Assembly (NCBI GenBank): GCA_010672825.2
Contig: JAAHFU020000002.1
Span: 186,001-250,000 of the forward strand
Direction of reading: 5' to 3'
DNA length: 64,000 nt
DNA from: Leptolyngbya sp. SIO1E4
Lineage (GTDB): Bacteria; Cyanobacteriota; Cyanobacteriia; Phormidesmidales; Phormidesmidaceae
The position numbers and the translations under genes were made by a program. Below, in pieces: positions 47,101-54,989 of this stretch. The notes under the pieces are model-generated. The model made no database searches. It was not told the origin of the DNA and worked only from the letters and a program-made list of their open reading frames with translations. The stretch's first letter is position 1. Every line of letters begins with the position of its first letter.

Positions 47101-48372
47101 CAGGGGAGTTGGGCCATGGTTGGCATTACTCTGGGCAACTTTTAACCAATTCACGGCGTGATCTAACTCGTAACCCTGTAGCAGGATGCAAGGATTTTGG
47201 TTTTGCCGCTGCCATTTCAGGGCCTTTGTTAGCAGTACCTTGTGTTCGGTGTAATAGGCAGCCTCTTTATTCAGAACCCGCAGCAGGTCACTCTCGTCAT
47301 CTAAGTAATCGGCATCGATTTCATTATCTGTTAAATCAATGCGGTGCAAATTCTTCAGCGGATCAGGAATTTCAGCCTCATCCACAGCCCCAGCAAGCAT
47401 GACGATAATGCGTTTGTTGTACTCAAGGGCAAGGTCTATTTCCTGCTGGCACAGAGCTGACTTGAAGGCAGTGGGCGACATCAAAAAAAGGACATTATCG
47501 GCTTCTTCTACCCCTTGGGTCATTTCGACCTGGAAGTCACTGCCAAATTCAACGTCGCTATAGTGAATCCAGGTTGTGATGCCTGATCGCATGAGGCTAC
47601 GGCGAACCTGCTCAGCGATCGCCCGATCTGCCTCGGCATGGGCAATAAACACCTGGGTCATCATGTTGTGGGCATTTTTAATGCTTTCAGTGATGAACTC
47701 GTAGTGCAGATCTGTCGGGTTACAGGGTGCTTGTTGATCTAGGAAATGAATGCTTTGCCAGTCTTCTGCCTGCTGGCGCGCCTTCCCAATCAGTAAATGG
47801 TGTGATTGCTTCTGGTGGCGCTGCCAGGCCAAAGCTTGGCTGAGCAGAACGGTATGGTGATGGACATAGAGATTTTGCCGCTGCAAGATGTCGAGTAAGG
47901 CGGTAAATGCCTGCTCGTTGAAGATCTGCTCACCCCCTTTAAAGATCAACTGATTCCAGTTGATCTTTGCGATCTCAGGGTGCAAATGAGTGAAACAGGA
48001 ATGTTCTCCAGTCGCTACATATGCTTCCCAGGCTGCATCAGTGCCGCTAGGATTTCGCTGTTGCCAGGTCTGTCGGCTAATCTCCTCCACATGCATGATA
48101 GGGATTATGCGTTTGTTGAGGGAGAGTGCTAATTCAAGCTCTTTGCGACAGTAGGGAGAGGCCGTTGCGTGGGGAGAAATGATGAACAGAAAGTTATCCG
48201 ATTTCTCGATGGCGTCATCAATTTGTTTTTGATAGTCAACCCCGCCAGGAATATTTGTGAAGTCGAACCAAACGCCATAGCCCATCTGGCGCAGACGTTT
48301 CTGCAGATATGTGGCAAAGTCCAGGCTGTCTTTGCGTCCATAGGAAATGAAAACGTCTTTGAAGGGGTTCAT
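44194..48372 (-). CDS. Triple-TIR, single-TM, 14-WD40 protein
   Basis: The 1392 residues hold three TIR domains at about 5-130, 240-345 and 440-550. Each keeps the catalytic-type Glu of NAD-cleaving TIRs: E78 in YCRKEL, E311 in LCQQEI and E513 in YCADEV. The middle one has a changed first box (FIAHAEAD for FISYGRKD). Each TIR is followed by the same helical linker (ALAWQRHQ..LLIG, ALKWQRQN..LLQG, AIEWDHSG..LLRG; the last two then LQxEF). A membrane helix lies at about 657-676, and 14 WD40 repeats of 42 residues follow from 762. The tail LDDLETLMAKACTWQQDYL is shared with cyanobacterial WD40 NTPases, but no NTPase domain is present. It probably senses or signals at the membrane and may deplete NAD (inference). 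Confidence 0.92.
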   Translation of the reverse strand: MNPFKDVFISYGRKDSLDFATYLQKRLRQMGYGVWFDFTNIPGGVDYQKQIDDAIEKSDNFLFIISPHATASPYCRKELELALSLNKRIIPIMHVEEISRQTWQQRNPSGTDAAWEAYVATGEHSCFTHLHPEIAKINWNQLIFKGGEQIFNEQAFTALLDILQRQNLYVHHHTVLLSQALAWQRHQKQSHHLLIGKARQQAEDWQSIHFLDQQAPCNPTDLHYEFITESIKNAHNMMTQVFIAHAEADRAIAEQVRRSLMRSGITTWIHYSDVEFGSDFQVEMTQGVEEADNVLFLMSPTAFKSALCQQEIDLALEYNKRIIVMLAGAVDEAEIPDPLKNLHRIDLTDNEIDADYLDDESDLLRVLNKEAAYYTEHKVLLTKALKWQRQNQNPCILLQGYELDHAVNWLKVAQSNANHGPTPLQIEFITASDRQPPGIARDVFISYSRSNSGFARKLNDALQRQGKRTWFDQESIASGADFQQEIYKGIEAANHFLFIISPASIQSQYCADEVGYAASLNKRIVTVLHHPVEQTDLAQHPELAKIQWIDFHAYEGEFTAPLQRLLSTLDTDRGHLQAHTRYLQRAIEWDHSGRKESLLLRGDELDQVETWLKQSQAKEPQATKLQQEFVSTSRTVEEANRQATHILQKAVVRAKRLVAGAIVIGGLAAGGAAWFAQKRIAQAQAQVLNAEIQAQALAVENLMASDQNNQALWKALELGQKIRHLPEDEHNHLDAVTQLRATSVLQEVYYLEGFVVRNTLKGHGDWIYGLSFSPDGSTLATASRDSTVKLWDANTGQELQTLQGHGNWVSGVSFSPDGSILATAGGDDQVKLWDVSSGQELQTLQGHGNWFTRVEFSPDGAILATASGDGTVKLWDANTGQEHKTLQGHNDSVWGVSFSPDGMALATASNDGIVKLWDTSSGQQIHAFEGHRVSVNSVRFSPNGTTLATASHDGTVKLWDASSGQQIHIFEGHENVVRSVSFSPDGTTLVTTSDDRTVQLWDVSSRQRLQTLKSHENWVWSASFSSDGTTLASASHDGTVKLWDVHSGQERQTLEGHGGLVNSVSFSPDGSILASAISDGTLKLWDTRSGQERQTVQGHKHWVTSVSFSPDGSTLASVSNNGTVKLWNADDGQARQTLTGHGDSVWSVSFSPDSTLLATASNDSTVKLWDANSGQERQTLAGHGDSVNGVSFSPDGSILASASSDGTVKLWDTHSGQERQTLAGHATLVRSVSFSPDGAILASASSDGTVKLWDTHSGQERQTLTGHENEVSSVSFSPDGAILASASYDATVKLWDTHSGQERQTLRGHKSLVSGITFLPVQTAEEASYVVASASYDGTVKLWDFDLNDLDDLETLMAKACTWQQDYLRYGNATEAQKAICQEFISLAPIVM
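44330..46089 (-). repeat. Fourteen tandem 126-bp WD40-coding units
   Basis: Each unit encodes 42 residues starting GH and ending near KLWD-, for example GHGDSVNGVSFSPDGSILAS. Units 11, 12 and 13 (counted from the N-terminus) are nearly alike in DNA, which points to recent duplication; the last unit has an insertion. Fourteen blades would make two seven-bladed propellers. Confidence 0.95.
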
Positions 48373-48479
48373 AGAGACATACGTTGTATTGACTTCAAAC
48401 GTTCACTAAGGTGTTATTCACGGTGTCTGATGACGATTTCGTCCCAAGTTGATGGGATGCCCACAAACAGAGGCTGCTT

Positions 48480-48575
48480 ATAGCCCTATTCAGGTCAATC
48501 CAGTACGTTTTGGTGAAGGCAGGGTCTAGGGTTTGGGGTCTAGGGTGTGCTTGATCCAAATGCACACCGCCATAG
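48480..48575 (+). repeat. Dispersed ~95-bp repeat, copy 5 (forward)
   Basis: It begins ATAGCCCTATTCAGGTCAAT, contains the doubled GGTCTAGGGT around GTTTGGGG, and ends near CACACCGCCATAG. It lies in the gap upstream of the triple-TIR gene and just before the fibrillin-like gene. Confidence 0.8.
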
Positions 48576-48645
48576 ATGCCCCAAAGGCAAAAAAATTGAC
48601 GGTTTAACCCGTCATAATTTAAAAATTCCCTATCCCTTCGCTGCT

Positions 48646-49269
48646 ATGACTAATCATTCCGCCACAATTCCCCATGCAGACGCTAGGGCCATTGTTGACA
48701 CTGCGGTAAAAGCCTTTCGCTCTGAGTCGTCTCAACGTCCCAATGGCGTGGAGGTGACTGCATCGCTGCTAGCGCTTGAAAAAGCTGCTAAACGAAACCG
48801 CCGCGTTATTTCACCAGACTCGTTGCTGGGAACTTGGCGACTCTGTTTTAGTGCAGGCAAAAAGGCACACTATCAATCAGGGCAACCGATGGGGAACGGA
48901 TTTTATATTCCCAAGCTTGCGATCGCCCAAATCACCTTTACGCCTGACAAGACCACGCCCAACTCGTTGACCATCGCTAATGAGCTGCGCGTTGGGCCTT
49001 TGGGAATCCGCTTCACTGGCCCGGCTCGCTATCCTGGCCCTAAAAATCTGCTTGCGTTTGCCCTTCCCCACTTAGAAGTGCGCTGTTTCGGCTTATTGCT
49101 TTATCGGGGGGCTGTGGGCGCCGATAAACGAGCTGACAAGCCTTTTGAGGAAACTGCGATCGCCCAACTTCCCTTCTTTGCTCTTTTTGCGGTCACAGAG
49201 GACTATATTGCAGCCCGTGGTCGCGGTGGTGGTCTGGCAGTTTGGAGCCGTTCGCCCGTGCCAGATTAA
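48646..49269 (+). CDS. Possible plastid-lipid-associated (fibrillin-like) protein
   Basis: The core has the feel of the PAP/fibrillin fold: ASLLALEKAAKRN, SLLGTWRLCFSAG, then beta strands and GRGGGLAVWSR at the end. Fibrillins bind lipids or hydrophobic molecules at thylakoids. This is a pattern judgement only. The frame extends 33 codons upstream through copy 5 of the dispersed repeat, which is not protein-coding elsewhere, so I use the ATG at MTNHSATIPHADAR. It is divergent from the triple-TIR gene. Confidence 0.5.
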   Translation: MTNHSATIPHADARAIVDTAVKAFRSESSQRPNGVEVTASLLALEKAAKRNRRVISPDSLLGTWRLCFSAGKKAHYQSGQPMGNGFYIPKLAIAQITFTPDKTTPNSLTIANELRVGPLGIRFTGPARYPGPKNLLAFALPHLEVRCFGLLLYRGAVGADKRADKPFEETAIAQLPFFALFAVTEDYIAARGRGGGLAVWSRSPVPD

Positions 49270-49401
49270 GGTGTGAAGCAATCAGTGTTTACTCACCTCG
49301 TTACAGAGATGATAGCGAGCGCTCACTGACACCCTGCCAACCTGTACGGTTCTATTTGCCTGTATGACTGCCGATCAGAACCCGCCACCCCTTAGAATTA
49401 G

Positions 49402-49779
<378 letters not shown>

Positions 49780-49919
49780 GTTGCGAAATATTGCAGAGAT
49801 CGAAGATTCTTAAATGAGCTGTTCAAAAAGCAAATAAGAATCTTTACGCTAGCGTTAGGTGGGTAATCGTACTTAAACGGTGCCTCCCTGTTTGTCGTAA
49901 TTATCTGGCAATCATCACT

Positions 49920-50981
49920 ATGACTTCTACTCTTCAAACCCGCGAGAACGTGGGACTTTGGGAGCGGTATTGTCAGTGGGTGACCAGCACCGAAAATCGC
50001 CTGTATGTGGGCTGGTTCGGTACGCTGATGATCCCCACTCTGCTTGCCGCTACCGTGTGCTACGTCATTGCATTTGTCGCAGCACCTCCCGTCGATATCG
50101 ATGGCATCCGTGAGCCCGTTGCTGGCTCTCTGCTGTATGGCAACAACATCATCTCCGGTGCTGTTGTGCCGTCCTCCAACGCCATTGGTTTGCACTTCTA
50201 CCCCATCTGGGAAGCCGCTTCCCTCGATGAGTGGTTGTACAACGGTGGCCCTTATCAGTTCGTGATCTTCCACTTCCTGGTTGGCTGTTTTGCCTACTTG
50301 GGTCGTCAGTGGGAGTTGAGCTATCGCCTTGGCATGCGTCCTTGGATCTGCGTTGCCTACAGTGCGCCTTTGGCCTCTGCAACCGCCGTGTTCTTGATCT
50401 ATCCCTTGGGTCAGGGTTCCTTCTCTGACGGCATGCCGCTGGGCATCTCCGGCACCTTCAACTTCATGATCGTGTTCCAGGCAGAGCACAACATTCTGAT
50501 GCACCCCTTCCACATGTTGGGTGTGGCAGCAGTGTTCGGCGGTTCCTTGTTCTCCGCCATGCACGGTTCTTTGGTGACCTCCTCCTTGGTGCGTGAGACC
50601 ACCGAGAACGAATCTCAGAACTACGGCTACAAGTTTGGCCAAGAAGAAGAGACCTACAACATCGTGGCAGCTCACGGCTACTTCGGTCGCCTGATCTTCC
50701 AATATGCGTCCTTCAACAACAGCCGTTCCTTGCACTTCTTCTTGGGTGCATGGCCCGTTGTTGGTATCTGGTTCACCGCTCTGGGCATCAGCACCATGGC
50801 GTTCAACCTGAATGGGTTTAACTTCAACCAGTCCGTCCTGGATTCTCAGGGACGTGTGATTGGCACCTGGGCTGACGTGATCAACCGCGCCAACCTAGGG
50901 ATGGAAGTGATGCATGAGCGTAATGCTCACAACTTCCCGCTTGACCTGGCTGCTGTTAAAGCGCCTGAAATCGTAGGTTAA
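49920..50981 (+). CDS. psbA: Photosystem II D1 protein
   Basis: D1 binds the core pigments and most ligands of the Mn4CaO5 cluster in the thylakoid membrane. Key residues are in register: Tyr161, Asp170, Glu189, His190, His198, His215, Ser264, His272, His332, Glu333, His337, Asp342 and Ala344. Position 130 is Gln, the form seen in low-light D1 isoforms. The C-terminal extension cut by CtpA after Ala344 is only nine residues (AVKAPEIVG), giving 353 residues, like plant D1, and not the 16-residue tail usual in cyanobacteria. Codon use is strongly biased to C-ending codons, as in a highly expressed gene. No strong ribosome site precedes the ATG. Confidence 0.98.
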   Translation: MTSTLQTRENVGLWERYCQWVTSTENRLYVGWFGTLMIPTLLAATVCYVIAFVAAPPVDIDGIREPVAGSLLYGNNIISGAVVPSSNAIGLHFYPIWEAASLDEWLYNGGPYQFVIFHFLVGCFAYLGRQWELSYRLGMRPWICVAYSAPLASATAVFLIYPLGQGSFSDGMPLGISGTFNFMIVFQAEHNILMHPFHMLGVAAVFGGSLFSAMHGSLVTSSLVRETTENESQNYGYKFGQEEETYNIVAAHGYFGRLIFQYASFNNSRSLHFFLGAWPVVGIWFTALGISTMAFNLNGFNFNQSVLDSQGRVIGTWADVINRANLGMEVMHERNAHNFPLDLAAVKAPEIVG

Positions 50982-51044
50982 GCTGCAGAGCGCTTTTAGT
51001 GTGCTTTTGAACTAGTCCCTAAAGCGTTTGCAAGTTAAGACAGC

Positions 51045-51081
51045 AAAACCCCCCTGACCCATAAGGTCAGGGGGGTTTTGT
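51045..51081 (+). terminator. psbA terminator, 16-bp perfect stem
   Basis: CAAAACCCCCCTGACC is followed by CATAA and its exact complement. The T-rich right arm and following TTTATT make a strong intrinsic terminator; the A-rich left arm would also work on the other strand. Confidence 0.9.
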
Positions 51082-51131
51082 TTATTAGTGGATTTAAAGA
51101 CCAAGGTTCATCATCCTGGCGCTCTCTTTGG

Positions 51132-51269
51132 ATGATTAAGAGGTCGTCTCCGAATAACCGCCGACGTATGTTTGAGGCGGATCCGATTCCTGAACCCAGT
51201 GCTGCAGTGGATCTAGTGGTCTTTGGTGCGGTGGCTGCGCGTTTCAAGCGTCAACAACAAGCGGGCTGA
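51132..51269 (+). CDS. Orphan 45-residue frame with a PEP-CTERM-like tail
   Basis: The frame, from ATG, has a basic start and then DPIPEPSAAVDLVVFGAVAA and RFKR, close to the PEP-CTERM pattern (Pro-Glu-Pro, short hydrophobic stretch, Arg-rich end) used by exosortase. It lacks the signal peptide and body expected of a substrate. It sits alone between the psbA terminator and another terminator. It may be the remnant of a larger gene, or a chance frame. Confidence 0.35.
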   Translation: MIKRSSPNNRRRMFEADPIPEPSAAVDLVVFGAVAARFKRQQQAG

Positions 51270-51326
51270 TTCTCAAGACCGTTCTCCAGCAGGGTGTTCA
51301 TAGACGTTAGCATTGAGTCATAGAAG

Positions 51327-51353
51327 AGGAGGGGGGGCTCCCCTCCTTTTTTT
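51327..51353 (+). terminator. Intrinsic terminator before the MATE gene
   Basis: AGGAGGGG pairs with CCCCTCCT around a five-base loop, and seven T residues follow. It ends the short transcript downstream of psbA. Confidence 0.85.
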
Positions 51354-51380
51354 GTGTTCAGGAGAGGTATTGCTGATGAT

Positions 51381-52796
51381 ATGGCTCCTGGTCCATTGTG
51401 GGTTTCTCCTATTGACGCTTCACTGGCGAGCATGGCTAAACACTTGACGTTGCATCCATTTCTGAAGCCGTTTAGTCGGCTGGCGATCGCCAACATTATT
51501 TCTAATCTGATGGTGCCTCTAGCAGGCATCATAGACACTGCATTTTTAGGTCACCTGGCAGACATTCGATACCTGGCTGGGGTGGCGATTGCCAATGTCA
51601 TTTTTAACGTTGTGTATTGGAGCTTTGGGTTCCTCCGTATGGGGACGACGGGGCTGATTGCCCAGGCCCATGGCCGCAGAGATGCAAACGCTATGGTGCT
51701 GGTATTGCTGCGCAATGGGCTGCTGGCTTTGGGGTTAGGGCTGCTGTTGTTGGGGTTGCAAGTTCCCATCCGTCAGCTAGGATTTTGGTTGCTGAGTGCG
51801 ACAGCCGATGTTCGTGTCGCCGGGGAAGCCTTCTATAACGCCCGCATTTGGGGGGCTCCGGCGGTTTTGCTGAACTATGTGCTGTTAGGTCGATTTTTAG
51901 CGTGTGGTCAAGGCAAACGAGTAATTCTGCTGTCTCTAATCAGCAATGGGGGAAACATCCTGCTGGATTATTGGTTTATTCGACACTTGGGATGGGCGAG
52001 TGCTGGTGCCGGTGCCGCAACGGCGATGAGTCAGGGGTTGATGCTTCTGGCTGGGCTAGGGTTGGTATTGCGCGAGCATCCGCTGCAGACGCTCTGGCAG
52101 ATGCGATCAGCCCTTTGGGAGCACACCTCCCTCAGGACTATTTTTCGTTTAAATCGCGATATTCTCATTCGGACCTTTGCCCTAGTGATCAGCTTTGCGC
52201 TCTTTACCAATTGGAGTTCGACCTTTGGCACGGGCATCTTGGCGGCAAATACCTTGCTGTTGCAAGTGGTGACCTTGGCTGCCTACTTTATCGACGGCAT
52301 TGCTTTTGCGACAGAGAGTTTTGCAGGGCGGTTTTATGGTGTGGGTGATCGCGCCCAGCTCCGTGTGCTGCTCAAATACGGCATGGGCCTCAGTTTGTTG
52401 CTGGGGCTTGGGTTTGCGCTAATATTTGCCCTCTGGCCTGCAACCCTTTTCCAGCTCATGACGCAACATGAGTCGGTGCTGGTTGAGGTGGAAACCTATG
52501 TTTGGTGGTTAGTGCCAACGTTGGGGTGTGCAGCGATCGCGTATCTATTAGACGGTTATTTTTTGGGCTTAACCGCTGGTAAGGCATTGAGAACATCTAC
52601 CCTTGCCGCCACGCTATTCGGATTTTTACCCATGGGGCTGCTGGCGTACGCTACGAAAACGCCTCATCTTCTATGGTTGGCCATGACAGGTTTTATGGCT
52701 ATTCGGGCCGCAACGCTCGGTTGGATGTTGCCAAAAACCTTACGGACGCTCCCTATGCCGTCTCGGTCAGTTTTGCACTCAGGGACAGCGGATTGA
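51381..52796 (+). CDS. MATE family exporter (DinF-like)
   Basis: MATE proteins export drugs or metabolites in exchange for H+ or Na+. Twelve hydrophobic segments cover the protein and the DinF-group start RLAIANIISNLMVPLAGIIDTAFLGHL is present, with the second half repeating the pattern (from about residue 235). Several starts are in frame. I use an ATG after AGGAG, although the spacing of 16 is long; the next ATG at 51432 (MAKHLTLHP) would put the first helix at the usual distance. A TTG at 51354 overlaps the terminator and is rejected. Confidence 0.88.
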   Translation: MAPGPLWVSPIDASLASMAKHLTLHPFLKPFSRLAIANIISNLMVPLAGIIDTAFLGHLADIRYLAGVAIANVIFNVVYWSFGFLRMGTTGLIAQAHGRRDANAMVLVLLRNGLLALGLGLLLLGLQVPIRQLGFWLLSATADVRVAGEAFYNARIWGAPAVLLNYVLLGRFLACGQGKRVILLSLISNGGNILLDYWFIRHLGWASAGAGAATAMSQGLMLLAGLGLVLREHPLQTLWQMRSALWEHTSLRTIFRLNRDILIRTFALVISFALFTNWSSTFGTGILAANTLLLQVVTLAAYFIDGIAFATESFAGRFYGVGDRAQLRVLLKYGMGLSLLLGLGFALIFALWPATLFQLMTQHESVLVEVETYVWWLVPTLGCAAIAYLLDGYFLGLTAGKALRTSTLAATLFGFLPMGLLAYATKTPHLLWLAMTGFMAIRAATLGWMLPKTLRTLPMPSRSVLHSGTAD

Positions 52797-52867
52797 TAAC
52801 GCTAGTAGTGGGCGGATCCTTCCTTCGCTGACCCACCCAGTGATTGACGTTACCAGTACGGGGTCTC

Positions 52868-53305
52868 TCAAGCCTCGGCTTCTGAGAAATCAGAGGCTTT
52901 TTGCTGCATCATTTTGAAGATGTTGTAAAACCCATTGGCTCGAGAAGGCGTCAAGCTGACATCAAGCTGTGTTTCTTTAATAAAGTCTGGAGATAATTCT
53001 GTAATCTCTTGGGGCGTAAGGCCGTTCATGCCATTGATTAAAAAAGCGACTAACCCCTTTGTGATTTGGGCGTCAGAATCCCCTTGATAGTGAAGCTTTC
53101 CCTCATCTAAGGAGGCAATGACATAGACTTGGGAGACACACCCCTTCACCTTGTTATCCTCTATTTTGGCCTCCTCAGGAAAGCTCTCTAGTTTCTTGGC
53201 GAACCAGAGGAGCTGTTCATAGCGGCGCTTCGGATCAGCAACCTTTTGAAAACGCTTTACCAGTTTGTCGATAGAAGCTGGTCGGGCAGTAGATGAAGCA
53301 GACAT
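52868..53305 (-). CDS. sufE: SufE-type sulfur acceptor
   Basis: SufE takes sulfur from the cysteine desulfurase SufS and hands it to the iron-sulfur scaffold. The acceptor Cys56 is in the conserved KVKGCVSQVYV loop, and LTPSRANGFYNIFKMMQ is the usual C-terminal helix. The 145-residue length fits. An ATG is preferred to the GTG directly before it. The suf operon is not in the window. Confidence 0.93.
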   Translation of the reverse strand: MSASSTARPASIDKLVKRFQKVADPKRRYEQLLWFAKKLESFPEEAKIEDNKVKGCVSQVYVIASLDEGKLHYQGDSDAQITKGLVAFLINGMNGLTPQEITELSPDFIKETQLDVSLTPSRANGFYNIFKMMQQKASDFSEAEA

Positions 53306-53371
53306 CACAGGCGATCGCGGGACAACAGGAATGGCCCCAGAGGGACACCCCTATTGTAGAGAGCGATCGCC

Positions 53372-54280
53372 CTAGGCGCGTACTTTTAAGAAAGACTGCA
53401 TGCGTGCAAAGGGACAACGAGAGGCTGAGTTGCGGGGAGCTGCATCCTCTGGCCCTAGCTTTTCTAGTTCATAACCTTGGGGATAGGTAATGTTGGGGGC
53501 ATCCACAAGGAACTGGGAACGACGGCGGCGGGGCAACCACTTCAGACTTTTACGGATCCATCGGAAGCTTTGACGAACTCCCCACTTTACGAGGGAGGGG
53601 GGGCATGACCATCCCAATGCTTCTCGCATTGGAGTATCCATCATCGCTTTGACAATGGTGGGGACGATGGGGGCTGCGATCGCGGGTAGCCAGCTGCGCA
53701 TTAAGGCAACAACGGCATCCCCCACTACTTGATTATCGGGACTATAGCGAAAGTGTTCTGCCTCGTAGGCTTGATTAAACTGCTCAAATGCTTCATAGGT
53801 TTCAGGAATGTTGGTGATTTCCATGCGGTGCCCGACAACTCGCCAGAATTCGAAGAGGGCTTGTTTTTCTGCGGCGGTAAAAAGCCGCCAACCATAGCGC
53901 TGGTTCCAGCGTACGGGCTCATATATCAAGACTGACAAAACGTAGAGAAAATCCTCGTTGCAGATATCAAACCGCTGGTGAATGCGGTTCATACGAGCGA
54001 TCGCCGCCCGCCCTTGGGGGCTGTCATACCCCCACTTCATGATGTTGCCAAGAATCAATCCAGTGTCGTCGTACCGCTTTTGGGAACGATGTACAAATTC
54101 GCCCGTCTGCCGCAGTAACCGAGAAATTTGCGGAACACAAAATGTCCTAAAAATTGCCAGCTCAAGGGCTCGGTTTAATTCCCAAGGAAAATCATAGCCA
54201 GCAAGCCGATGACAAATTTCAACATGATCTTGGCAAGGTGATATCACCCTTGCGGATAAAGTAAACGAATGCCCATTCAT
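53372..54280 (-). CDS. Oxygenase MpaB family protein (DUF2236)
   Basis: The protein falls in the group of MpaB/rubber-oxygenase-like proteins, helical haem or metal enzymes. Blocks seen are NRALELAIFRTFCVPQIS, WGYDSPQGRAAIARMNRIHQRF (with the conserved His of the family) and a long helix FLYVLSVLIYEPVRWNQRYG. A Pro/Arg-rich C-terminal part follows. No signal peptide is seen. Its substrate is unknown; the name is from the family only. Confidence 0.75.
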   Translation of the reverse strand: MNGHSFTLSARVISPCQDHVEICHRLAGYDFPWELNRALELAIFRTFCVPQISRLLRQTGEFVHRSQKRYDDTGLILGNIMKWGYDSPQGRAAIARMNRIHQRFDICNEDFLYVLSVLIYEPVRWNQRYGWRLFTAAEKQALFEFWRVVGHRMEITNIPETYEAFEQFNQAYEAEHFRYSPDNQVVGDAVVALMRSWLPAIAAPIVPTIVKAMMDTPMREALGWSCPPSLVKWGVRQSFRWIRKSLKWLPRRRRSQFLVDAPNITYPQGYELEKLGPEDAAPRNSASRCPFARMQSFLKVRA

Positions 54281-54402
54281 AAACTAACTGCTACCAGGAC
54301 AAGAAAAACAGCAAGAGCTCTGGTTCTCTTTCCGGCAAAGTCATAGAGCACTCCGGATATCCATCAATCTTTCATGATTAGTTAATATCTGACGGCTTTT
54401 TA

Positions 54403-54663
54403 TTAAGCGTTTTGGGGTTCTTTGTTGGCCACAAAACGATGAGCCACTGTTTCAGGTTGGATAGCCGAGAGAATAATATGCCCTGAGTCGGTGATCATCA
54501 CAGCTCGGGTACGGCGACCATAGGTGGCATCAACCAGTTGCCCTCGATCTCGTGCATCTGAAATAATTCGCTTGATAGGCGCAGATTCTGGGCTGACAAT
54601 AGCAATCACCCGGTTGGCTGAGACAATGTTTCCAAAACCAATGTTAATAAGCTTGATGTCCAT
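54403..54663 (-). CDS. DUF370/RemA-like regulator
   Basis: The 86 residues match DUF370, the family of Bacillus RemA, a DNA-binding ring-forming activator of matrix and osmoprotection genes. [22 protein letters not shown] and [20 protein letters not shown] are the family's two ends. In cyanobacteria its targets are not known to me. It is on its own transcript. Confidence 0.85.
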   Translation of the reverse strand: MDIKLINIGFGNIVSANRVIAIVSPESAPIKRIISDARDRGQLVDATYGRRTRAVMITDSGHIILSAIQPETVAHRFVANKEPQNA

Positions 54664-54989
54664 ACTAGATCCTGTGGGAATACCCAGCGGAAAAACCGTG
54701 TGATGTCTACAGAAAGGTGTATCAGCACTACGATCTGGTGGTCATCTCAATCGCTGCGTTGGCAGCAGCTCTACGTATAAGGATGAATTCGGAGGAAAAC
54801 TTTAGTATTAGGGCCTAGCTTCATGTTAGCTAAAAAAAACTGACCGACAAGGCAAGAAAACGCCAGAATCTTGATTGGCCTTAAACCGGAGAATAGGCTG
54901 ATTCAATTTGTAACAATAGAGCAATCCGGCTGCCTTGATGCAAATGCAGGAAGGTCTGTCATGGCTTTAGCCGTTGAGGGAGAACGCGC
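54664..54989. other. Divergent intergenic region
   Basis: No gene is seen between the DUF370 and rqcH genes, which are divergent. A short ATG frame at 54961 runs into rqcH out of phase and is too short to call. Confidence 0.5.
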
